Assembly (NCBI GenBank): GCA_027922465.2
Contig: BQMF02000141.1
Location: 248,001 to 312,000 of the forward strand
Reading direction: 5' to 3'
Length of the DNA: 64,000 nucleotides
Source: Turritopsis dohrnii
Taxonomy: Eukaryota > Cnidaria > Hydrozoa > Anthoathecata > Oceaniidae
Made by a program: the position numbers and the translations under genes. Of this stretch, positions 46,540 through 57,071 are shown piece after piece. Position 1 is the stretch's first letter. Every line of letters starts with the position of its first letter. The notes beneath the pieces were generated by a model. It saw only the letters and a program-made list of their open reading frames with translations, had not been told where the DNA came from and did not search any database.

Positions 46540-47240
46540 TTTTTTTCGAAAAAGTTAGTGTTTTTTTTCTTTTGTTCTTATACATAGATTCTTTTTTTAA
46601 AAAACTGTCATATAAATCGCGTATCCATGGTTACGATTCGCACCTTTCTTTTCTTTGTATGTAATAGCTTATGTTGTTTTTAGTTAAGCCCTATTCACAC
46701 TTTTTAAAAGTATTTTTGTCTTATCTATTTTTGATCTACAGTATATAATATGTTTGTTTTCAAGAAAAAACTACTTTCATTTTGATACTTAAAGTTTCAT
46801 TCATTAAGCAATCGTCTCTCCATAACCATAAAAGTAGTATAAAATCTTGTTAATGTTTGTGTGTAAAGTGTTCAAAATGCTCAACAGGAAAGAGGAGCTT
46901 CAATATTTTTTGGATCTATAGTATGTATCATTGATGCTTTCATAGATTTCTAGGGTTTCATGCTTCAGCTGGTTTTGCAGAAATCCTTATGCCTGCAAGG
47001 GCATCTTGAACAAAAATGACTCTGATGAGTTTTTCGCTTTTACTTTGTTTCTTAATTTTTTTTTTCGAAAGAGTTTGTGTTTTTTTTTCCTTTTCGCTCT
47101 TACATCGTTTCTTTTTTTAAAAAAACTGTCATATAAAATGTGTATCCATGGTTACGATTCGCACCTTACGCGTATTTTTTTTCTTTGTATGTAAAAGCTT
47201 CTGTTGTTTTTAGTTAAGTCCTATTTACACCTTTTAATCA
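46540..47240. repeat. Direct repeat of about 170 bp
   Basis: 46540-46705 and 47060-47236 share TTTCGAAARAGTT, TTTAAAAAACTGTCATATAAA, GTATCCATGGTTACGATTCG and TTGTTTTTAGTTAAG with few differences. TGATGCTTTCATAGATTTC / TTATGCTTTCATGGATTCC and TCAGCTGGTTTYGCAGAAAT extend the duplication beyond these limits (near 46930-46985 and 47325-47460). No gene seen in the stretch 46076-47898. Confidence 0.8.
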
Positions 47241-47898
47241 TCCCTGGGAACAAAAGTTGACAAACTTTCTAGCAGGATTAACTGTTATAGTTCTATTTTT
47301 GTTTATCTATTTTTGATCTATATATCAGTTATGCTTTCATGGATTCCCAGGGAGTGTGTGATCAAAAATGTGATGTTGTATTGTAGAAGTCATTCAATCT
47401 TCAAATTTGAAGAATGTCACTAGTATTTCATTTTTCTTGCTTCAGCTGGTTTCGCAGAAATCCTTATGCCTGTCAGGTCATCTTGTTTTTCTTACTGTCC
47501 AAACCTAGCGGTTTTTTGAAATTTCATGCGTGCACTTACATGAAACCAAAGCACCGTGCATGGCATGTCAGCGATACATTTACAAAAGTTTCTTTGATCA
47601 ATATTAAATGTATTTTGAGACATAAAACATATTTTAAGTTAAACAAGAGCCAGTATGGTGGCCGACAACTGCCATCTATTTTTTACATTTAATATTTTTT
47701 TTATTTTTCAAAAACAGTTGTTTTGTTTTGTTTTGTAAATTCCAATGCATTTTTATTTTTACTTTAAATAAAAATTAATCAACTTTGAAGTTTGATTGAA
47801 TTAAAACCATAATTTGAAAAAACTAAATAGAATTTGTTGATGGCCGAGAACTGCCAAAACATAGTTTTGAGTTATAACTAATAGACAAGGTAATCAAG

Positions 47899-49535
47899 AT
47901 GGCTGGCGTCTGCAATAGCACGTGGAAAGAGGATGAAGATCTTCGAGCTGACCTTGAAAAGTACGTGCTACAAGGATTGCAGCGCAAAGAGATTTTAGAT
48001 TTTATGAAACGAGATTACTCTCATTATCAGTGGAGTATCCGCACATTAGATCGTAGATTACGTGAATTTGAAATCTACTATACAGACAAACGGGTGACTA
48101 TGGACGATGCAAGAAACGTTATTAAAACTGAGATGGAAGGACCCGAACAGCTACTTGGTTATAGAGCTATGCAAAATAAAGTCAGACAGAAGTATAATCT
48201 CAAACTCCCACGTGACAGAATACATGATTTAATGTATGATGTCAATCCTACCATACTTGAAAGCAGAAGACCAGGATCTAACAAACCAAAAAGGAAAGGA
48301 CATTTTACCACGAAGGGAACTAATTGGGTTTTCTCAGTCGATGGCCATGATAAGCTTATGGGATATCAGAATTCGACTTTCCCGTTAGCTGTGTATGGTT
48401 GTATCGATACAGCCAGTCGCAAAATTCTATGGTTACGTATTTGGACCACTAATTCTAAACCAGAAGTTATTGCAAAGTGGTATTTAGAGTATCTTTATGA
48501 GACCAGAATCTTACCTGCAAATTTGAGAATGGATCATGGAACAGAGACTGGTATCATGGCAACAATGCATGCATTTCTGAGGGGTAAACATAATGACCTT
48601 AATGATCCAACTGATTCCATCATCTATGGCCCATCTACAGCTAATCAAGTATTATAATGAATACTTCATTAATATTGATATATATAAATATAAACCAATA
48701 CTTTTTAGTAAGACATTTTTCTTCCCTAGATTGAGCGGTGGTGGCGTGAGTTACACGAACGGTTAGAAAAGTTTTTCAAAACCGGTCTGTCTTGGTTAAA
48801 AGAGCAGGGTCATTATGATAGCAGCAATCATGAAGACAGGTAAAAAGTTTTTCAACAGATTTTTTACTGAAAATATAAAGACAGGAGATGAACATTTCTT
48901 CTGAATGTAAGAATACAATAAATCAAACTAGGACCTTTAAACTGAAAATTTTCCGTTTAAAGGTCCTTATATGTATTTATACTTATAAAAAACTAGGCAA
49001 CAAATATAAGATAACCAAAATGTCTAACCTACGATACTGTTTCTTTATGCCTTTAAAAGTAGAGTATTCATATAACCATAAGCTATTTATTCAATAGAAT
49101 GATGTTGGCCTACGTGATGATACCACTACTTCAAAGAGAATTAAATGAATTTAAGGACATGGTTTGGAATAACCACAGAATTCGTCAACAAGATACCTAC
49201 ATGCCAGATGGATACCCAAATCATATATATGCATTTCCTGAACACTATGGACTTGAAAACTGTGGTATATTTTTAATTCATAACCCTATAGATTGTTCAA
49301 TGACTTCTTCTTAAAATATATGTCACAAAAATGAAGATTGTACACTGCTTTAGGTTTAACTGTGACAGAAGATGACCTCAAATGTGTTGCTGAACTTTCA
49401 GGTGTTCTTGATGAAGATGAAGATTTTTTAAGCGAAGATCTGAGAAAGACATTTGAACAAATACTGCCTGATCCTAGCTCAATAAAGGCAACTGAATATG
49501 TACAGAGTTATCTGACTTTGAAAACAAGTGTATAA
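47899..49535 (+). CDS. Integrase-core (DDE, RNase H fold) protein
   Basis: Four exons: 47899-48648, 48730-48839, 49098-49264 and 49354-49535. All are GT-AG and in phase, giving 402 residues. The N-terminal 120 residues include a helical DNA-binding-like part (SIRTLDRRLREF). The catalytic core shows WVFSVDGHDKL (D148), LRMDHGTETG (D212) and, across intron 1, STANQIERWWRELHERL (E252), the D,D,E layout of integrase core domains. Proteins of this type occur as multi-exon genes in many animals and also in Ginger-like or integrase-bearing elements. No chromodomain, zinc finger, protease or RT is next to it, and no terminal repeats were found, so it may be domesticated. An acidic C-terminal region (SGVLDEDEDF) follows the core. 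The function in the host is unknown. Confidence 0.85.
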
Positions 49536-49868
49536 ATAAAAATGAGTATCTTACTCTCAGGTGTCAAACATGGGGATATCATTTTAGCTGAAATTTCAGA
49601 TCCCTCAAGAACATATATGTTCTATAAACAATTCCTCATAACCTTTATTCATGTTAACAACAAGAATTAACAGTTATAGAGCAGAGGAGGTACTTTTAGT
49701 CTTCAATCTTTGGCACCTGAGAGTACATAGTTCAATATATATATTATACTTATACATGTGTAAAAATCTGTTCTGATAACTTAAAGAGTTAAATATCTAC
49801 AAAAAAATACTAAGAGTTCAGACATATTCACACAACAGTCTTAAAGTCCAAAAACATGTTGCATGAGA

Positions 49869-51179
49869 TTACAAGCAATCATGTAATTCTAAAGATTTGC
49901 AAAATATATTACATGAGTGTCCTTTAAAAAATGTTTCTTTTGCAACTATTGATAAGTTCCCTAATTCAAACAAAAGAGAATCTTCATTCACATTTGCATG
50001 CAAAGAAGCCACTTCTGGATCAAACAAAGTGTATCCGCAACCCTGGATATCCAAGAGCATCAGTGTTTTTTCGGATTTGGCATAGGTATAATGTGCAAGA
50101 CATTCTGCTTTCATCTGTAAGTCACTTGCTCCTTTCACAGTGCTAAGTGAGCCATCGTTGTTTACATACTTTTCGAAATTACCATGGATGAACTCTTCAA
50201 TCATAACAAACTCATTATTTCGTTTACCAAGCATGGCCACATTGTAACTAAATTGATGGCCGTAAACCAACATTAAGGCTTTTGACGAATTTATTTGTTT
50301 GTTCATTCTGTCCACAAAATGTTTAGCCAGAACATGCATTTGTACGGCTTTACGAGATAATATTTCAGGCGTTTCTTGAGATTCCAAGTTCTCATTCATA
50401 CGATCCATTTCTTCCAATGTTTCTGGCAAAAAATGTTTCACAACAAATATTTTCCCATTGCTCCTTGCTTTAAAAACAGAACGAAATCCACCTTGAGCAA
50501 ATGGGGTATCATCTACAACAAACTGCAATGCCTTTGGTGTAGACCATTCTAAATTATTCAAATCAAATTCTGATACTTCTATAGTCTCTGCAGGTCTCTC
50601 TGTTTTAATGATTGCTTTGCCAAGTCTCAACATAGTTGAAATAGAGATGCTCTTAGCTGTTTTACTTGGTATAGGAGACTGCTGAAAACCAGTTGTAGAT
50701 GTGACAGTTGTGGATTGTGTTTGGGTTTTCTTAACTGATGGTCCAGAAAATGGAGATCTTCTGAAAAAATCACTTTGCAAACTACTGCCATAGCATGGAA
50801 CATTGGACGATTGACTGTCGAGGACTTCCTTTTTTACAAACCTTACGTGAATAATCTTGAAGTTACGTATGTGACTTGTTTTTGAACATGACGGGCCTCT
50901 CTCCCCTGATAAAATATCGCAAAACATGCCTGGCAAAAGCCTAGGTTTAAAATGTTTGTTACAAGCTTCTTGTATATTCTCCAATGTCACTTCATCATAG
51001 AGAAACTCAACAAATTCTTGGGGGCCAGCTCTCTCGTATTTCTTTGCCTTTCCTGATGTCTCGCTCTCCAATAACTGCACCACCATCTCCTGATTTTTCA
51101 AAATATTGCTTCCTATGTCTTTCTTTCCAATTTCTGTGTTTCTTTTTACACGTTTATTTTTCACATCCTGTGCAAACAT
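49869..51179 (-). CDS. Alpha-kinase (MHCK/EEF2K-type) domain protein
   Basis: One open frame of 436 residues. Residues 1-200 are polar, with a Cys-containing segment (about 85-120) and a Ser/Thr-rich linker, and match nothing I recognise. Residues about 205-436 form an alpha-kinase domain: FAQGGFRSVFKAR (226-238), FVVKHF with the ATP-binding Lys 248, VMIEEFIHGNFEKYV, LAHYTYAKS, LLDIQGCGYTLFDPEV (Asp 377, Asp 387) and a zinc-binding end with H362, H421, C423 and C427. These atypical Ser/Thr kinases act on targets such as myosin heavy chain, eEF2 or channel tails; the substrate here is unknown. The gene is tail to tail with the integrase gene, 333 bases apart. A truncated LINE abuts its 5' end at 51184, so an upstream exon may be displaced or lost. 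First ATG chosen. Confidence 0.85.
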   Translation of the reverse strand: MFAQDVKNKRVKRNTEIGKKDIGSNILKNQEMVVQLLESETSGKAKKYERAGPQEFVEFLYDEVTLENIQEACNKHFKPRLLPGMFCDILSGERGPSCSKTSHIRNFKIIHVRFVKKEVLDSQSSNVPCYGSSLQSDFFRRSPFSGPSVKKTQTQSTTVTSTTGFQQSPIPSKTAKSISISTMLRLGKAIIKTERPAETIEVSEFDLNNLEWSTPKALQFVVDDTPFAQGGFRSVFKARSNGKIFVVKHFLPETLEEMDRMNENLESQETPEILSRKAVQMHVLAKHFVDRMNKQINSSKALMLVYGHQFSYNVAMLGKRNNEFVMIEEFIHGNFEKYVNNDGSLSTVKGASDLQMKAECLAHYTYAKSEKTLMLLDIQGCGYTLFDPEVASLHANVNEDSLLFELGNLSIVAKETFFKGHSCNIFCKSLELHDCL

Positions 51180-51183
51180 CTAA

Positions 51184-53760
51184 GTTCTGATACTGATGAT
51201 GATGATATAAGTATAAATGACTATTCTTTTGTACGAAATGATAGAATTGGAGAAGGAACCCAGTGGGGTGGCACCCTGATTTACTACCGTGAAAGCCTCG
51301 AAGTTACTGAAATAGAAAAAGATCACCACATGATTAAAATGGAGTCATCTTGGATAGAAGTTACAGTCGATTCACAAAAACTACTGGTAGCATGTATTTA
51401 TCGTCCACCAAACGAAAAGTCCTTCATAAATCATTTCCACCCAACTGTTGAAAAATTTTCAAATCGCTCCAACTTGTTGTTTATGGGTGATTTTAACATC
51501 GACTTAACACCGGGTGCTGGTACAGCTTTGTCCTTTGCATTTTGCAATTTACTCTCAAGAAATAACCTACAGAATGTCATAAAAACACCTACCAGGATTA
51601 CCGACAAATCGTCTACCCTTATAGACTTAATAATTACATCAGATCCATCAAAAATCACTAACTGTGGGAACTACACTGCTGGAATCTCTGATCATAACCT
51701 TGTTTATTCAACTCTGAAGTTACGTAAAAAGCAGCCTCCTCCCCGGTTGATCTCCTTCAAGGACTATAAAAACCTCAATTATAAAAGTTTGAGATACGAT
51801 CTTCAATCTACACCATGGCAGATCATGTCTCTGTTCGATGATCCTGATGATAAACTTTGGTGCTGGAATTACTTATACAAAAAAACTCTGAGTGATCATG
51901 TCAAGACACGGAAGGTAAAAGTAAAGTCTGTTAATAACCCTTGGATGTGTGGTGAAATTCGTAAAGAGCTAAATCACAGATATCGATTACTACAGTCAGC
52001 GAAAAATACGCCTAAAGGGCCCACTAAAAGACGGAGAGAAAGTTATCACTGATGATAAAGAAAAAGCTATGGCCATGAATTCCTTTTTTGCAAACGTGGG
52101 AAAAAATCTTGCACTGAAAATGTCCAATGAAAAAAACAACCTAAACAGCCACATCTTTCAAGTAACCCCTTGCATGCCAGAATTTAACACCTCATTAGAA
52201 CCTGTCGCTAAAGCCATTCATTCTCTCAAGTCCGGGAAAGCTTGCGGCCTAGATGGATGGACATCAACAGACCTGAAACTTGATCCTGAAACGTCAATAT
52301 CAACTCTAAACGATCTCTTTAAAAGCTGTTTACATCGCAAATTCCCAACGGAATGGAAACACACACAAATCACCTGCACCTACAAGAAAGGATCAAAAAA
52401 TGATTATTCAAATTACCGTCCGATCTCCCTATTGTCGATTCCTAGTAAAATCTTCGAGCATGTTCTTAACAGTCAAATAAATTCCCATCTTGATAATTTG
52501 AATTTAAGATCACAGTTTCAATGGGGGTTTCGTAAAAATAGATCAACTGAAGATCTTCTTCTACATCTGACAGAAAAATGGCAAAAGGCTATTGATAATG
52601 GCAACTATGTTGGTGTTTTATTCATTGATTTTAAAAAAGCTTTCGACTCGATATCTCATAGAGTGCTGCTCAAAAAACTGCTGGCACATGGTGTGTCTGG
52701 TCATTCATATGAATTACTTGAGAACTACCTATCTAATCGGAAACAGTTGACTAAAGTTAATGGGGTGCGCTCCTCTTATGACGAAGTAACCTATGGTGTT
52801 CCCCAAGGATCACATCTTGGTCCCACTTGTTTTGCTTTAAATGTAAGCGATCTTCCTGATAACTCAACCTGTGATACTGAATTGTTCGCTGATGACTGCA
52901 CTTCCTCTGAAGTCGATAAGTGCATTGATAATCTTATGGTTAAACTTCAAGAAAACATTATGAAACTACATGAATATTCTGAATCAAACTCGTTGACAAT
53001 TCATCTCGAAAAGTGTGAAATTCTAATTTTGTCGAGAAAAGCATTTACCGGTCCATTAAAAGATGTTCGTCTTGGAAATGCAAGCATCAAAGTGGTTAAC
53101 AGTGCTAAATGTCTAGGTCTTCATATAGACAATAAACTAAACTGGTCAGTACAAGTTGACAGCTTATGTCGCAAATTCAGCTGCAAAGTAAAGAAATTGT
53201 ACAAAATGAGATCTTTGTCAACAAGCACTATCCGACCAGTTTACTTCCAAGGTATTCTTCCCTCAGTGTTGTATGGGATTCAAGTCTGGGGTAACTGTGC
53301 TACAACCCTATTCAACAACATTGAATCGATCCATCGAAGAGCTGCTAGATACATATGTCGATTAAAGAAAAATGTACCTGATCATCAAGTTCTCGAAAAA
53401 TGTAAATGGAAGCCAATTATATTTTACTACAAAAGAAGTATTGCCTGCAAAGCCTTCAAAATAATAAATAAAATTGCGTCCCCACGGCTATCGGAGCTAA
53501 TTAAACTTAAACAAGGCAGACGAACCAGAAATCATCAAGGTGTAAATCTCCCTTCATTTAAATATGTTTTCTACAAACACTCGTTCTGCTATAGAGCAGT
53601 GAAAATCTGGAATTCTATCCCAAATGACATCAAAGAAAAGCCATCTTATGCTTCCTTCAAATCAGAATTGCAGAAATCGGACATTCTCGACAAGATAAAT
53701 TTCAGTTCTACCGGTATAGCTTTAGATGATGCTTATATATATTATTGAACATTATGTAAA
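51184..53760 (+). pseudogene. 5'-truncated LINE with internal deletion
   Basis: The first frame (to 52052) is the later part of an AP-type endonuclease: GGTLIYYRESLE, CIYRPP, LLFMGDFNID, STLIDLIITSD and ISDHNLVYS. The RT frame runs 52026-53748 with VGVLFIDFKKAFDSISH, YGVPQGSHLGPTCF, ELFADDCTSS (active site FADD) and a full C-terminus. Between the two, at about 52005-52030, the endonuclease-RT linker is missing and the frame shifts by one: SAKNTPK joins directly to LKDGEKVITDDKEKA. The RT part has no stop. The copy starts inside the endonuclease, so it is dead on arrival. Confidence 0.88.
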
Positions 53761-54039
53761 ACTTTAGTTTCACACTATTGTCTTTCAAGATAAATAAAAG
53801 TTCCTACAATGTTGAGTTACCCCAGGTTCATTGCAATCCTGGCTTTTCTTGTCAAATCTATAATATTCTTATGTTGGTCCTCATCCGCAGACCACTAATT
53901 TTCTTAAGTTCTACTTTCACAACTTCTTCGTCCCTTTTTATAAACTTTATTACTATTTATACTGTGCATAATTATTATTTTGTAAATATCACTATTAAAT
54001 TATATCTTAAAGATGTAAGATTTCGATGTAAGATGTAAG

Positions 54040-57000
54040 ATGGCGGCAATGCGGACGGACGTTCTCCTGTTCATAGTAGTTTTATACTTTACTTTCTGCT
54101 TCAAAATTGGTTTATTTGTACACAGAGAAAATGGTATAACTGAAAATTATAGAAACTTAATGCATGTTGCTGTCTCAAAGAAGCTGTTTGGATGTGTCTT
54201 TCAGAAAGGTAAACCTACGAAAATATACAGAAATGTTTTTATCTGTAGCTTATTGTTACTCTGTGGCGATATTGAACAATGCCCTGGACCATCATTTGGC
54301 CTAGATTCTTTTTGTAGAGCTAAGGGATTGAACATTTTACATCAGAATATTCGAGGACTATTCAATAATACTACCAATATTGAGATTTTGCTATCAAAAA
54401 ATATCGACATATTAACACTCTCCGAAACACACACAACTTCTCTATTGTCGGATAATCTTTTTGATGTCCGGGGGTATAATTTCATATCAAAACAAAGAGA
54501 AAACGGAAATGGTGGAGGTGTTGCGATATACATTTCAGACAGACTTCAATTTAAAAGACGACTTGACTTGGAAAAACCCAATATTGAATGTATTTGGATT
54601 GAATTAGTGTCGAAAGGGAGAAATCTGCTTATATGTTCATTATATCGACCCCCTGATTCATCCGCATACACAAGTCCAAGTTTTGCAAGCGATCTCACCG
54701 AAATGTTGAAAGTGGTTAATGACCAATCTATGGAAGCAATCCTCCTGGGAGATCTTAACATAAACTACCTGAAAAGAGACGACCATCGATGTTTAAAGCA
54801 AATTTTCAGTGTTCAATCATTCAAACAAATTGTCAAGAAGCCCACGAGAATTTCAAAAGAAAGCAGTACAATGATAGATCTCATTTTTACAAATAATGAA
54901 TCGACAATTTCACATGTTGATGTTTTTCCTTTGGGTCTCAGCGATCATGATTGTGTGGGATGCGTGAGAAAGATAAAACATCAGAAATTTCCACCGCGTC
55001 AAATTATATGTCGTAATTACAGTCGCTATAACCCCAATGAATTCAAAAATGATTTGAACACACATAACTGGTCAAATATCTATAAAATGTCTTCTGTAGA
55101 GGATGCTTGGAAGTATTTCAAGGATGTATTTGTAAATATTTTGGACAAGCATGCCCCTATTATTCACAAAAGAATTAAAGGTAAAACGTGTAAATGGTTA
55201 TCGACTGAAATTAAAAACCTCATGAACAAACGTGACAAAGCATTACGTAAAGCTCGTAAAAGTAAATCCGTAACTGATTTTGCCGAGTATAAAACTTTAA
55301 AGAATGCCTGCAACAACAAAATTCGTGTGGCGAAAAATCGGTATCACAAAGACCTTTTAATCGAACATAAGAACAACCCGGCAAAGTTTTGGCAAACAAT
55401 TAAGACCATCTTTCCTACTATCAAAACCTCTATATACACTCAATCGTCCATAGATAAAGATTCCCTTTATAATAAAGCAAACTCGTTTTGTCAATACTTT
55501 TCATCATGTGCGGCAAAGCTCAAAGATCTTGCTTTCCCTATAAATAACCCACGATGGAAAAAGCCGAAGAGCAACAAGCAAAGGACGCCGAAAGTTTTTG
55601 CCTTTGGGTATGTTAGCAAATTGTTTGTTGAAAAACAACTGGCTGCGTTGAAACGGAACAAAGCAACCGGGGCCGATGGTATACCTCCGAGTTTATTGAG
55701 GGATGCCGCTTCTGCTATTTCTGCACCCCTGTCATTCATCATAAATTTGTCACTCAGAACCAGTTCGATCCCTACTGACTGGAAGTTGGCAAAAATTGTG
55801 CCACTCCACAAGAAAGGTGACACATCTCTAGAATCGAACTACAGACCGATATCCATACTTTCAGTCTGTTCAAAGATTTTAGAGCGTGCAGTACATCATC
55901 AATTAATCGATTTTCTTGAGAGAGAAGAACTGCTCTCGAAGAACCAATATGGTTACAGAAAACACAGATCCACCGAACATGCGACCATATTTCTTACTGA
56001 CAATATACGCAAGTCCATTGATAAAGGAAACCTCGTAGGTGCCCTCTTTGTCGATTTGTCAAAGGCTTTCGATACTCTTAGTCACGCCATTTTGTTGGAG
56101 AAATTGAGATCTTATGGCATCAAAGGCATAGCCCTGGATTGGTTTAGAGACTATCTATTCGGCAGAAAACAGTTTTGCGAGATTGATGGAGTTAAATCGG
56201 AATTAACTTACATAGTATGTGGAGTGCCCCAAGGGTCGATATTGGGACCATTGCTGTTTTTATTATATTTCAACGATTTTGTAGATTACGTCCTGAATTC
56301 ACATGTAGTTCAGTTTGCTGATGATACAGTTCTATACTGTTCGGGAAAGTCGATTGCTGCCCTTGAAGAAAAGCTGAATGAAGATCTTTCCAGTGCCCAG
56401 AATTACTTTGATGATAATGAACTAATTATGAATGTCAGTAAAGGAAAAACTGAATCTATGGTATTTGGTACGCACAGAAAACTAAACATGTCATCAAGAA
56501 GTTTAAAGCTCTATTATAACGATCACAAAATCTCATCAACGACCCATTACAAATATCTTGGTACCCAGCTGGATCAAACACTCACATTAGCAGACCACTT
56601 CGAAGGTGTTTACAAAAAAGCTTCCAATAAACTCTACCTGCTAAATCGTTTACGATCAAAGCTCACTCGTGAAGCCGCACTGCAAATCTACAGAGGTATC
56701 ATTATGCCTGCTTTGTTATTTAACAGTTCGATGTTATTGAAAATGAATAATTCTCAGTTGGCAAAATTAAACTCACTTGACAATCGAGCTTCTAAGGTAA
56801 CCTTGTCTACTGTTCCGAAATTGAAAAATGAAATTGAGAAGCATTGCTGTCTTCTAGTTAAAAAGTGCTTAACTACTTTATCATGTGTACCCATGGAAAG
56901 AATACAAGAAACAATGGTTATATGATTACCCAACCTTTGGTAAAATTAGAATGTACGAAAGCTGGATTCTTTTTTTTTGGTTCAAAATTATATAATTTAC

Positions 57001-57071
57001 TTCCACTAGATATCAGGAAGTGTGACTCGTTTAGCCAGTTTAATATTTTGTGCAGGAACCACTTCTCATAG
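54040..57071 (+). mobile_element. Nearly complete LINE (CR1/L2-like), one C-terminal frameshift
   Basis: One frame of 961 codons (54040-56925): an N-terminal hydrophobic segment (LLFIVVLYFTFCF), LLLLCGDIEQCPGP at about 71-84, an AP endonuclease (NILHQNIRGL, SETH, GGGVAIYI, LLGDLNI, IDLIFTN, LSDHD), a basic helical linker, then RT with YRPISILSVCSKILE, LFVDLSKAFDTLSH, GVPQGSILGPLLF and QFADDTVLY (Asp 761-762). Near 56865-56905 a frameshift moves the conserved end into another frame, continuing to 57071 (SKLYNLLPLDIRKC). The C-rich 2A-like site is notable (see findings). The ATG lies in GATGTAAGATGGCGGC, and a repeated GATGTAAGAT precedes it. It follows directly behind another LINE in the same orientation. 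Confidence 0.9.
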
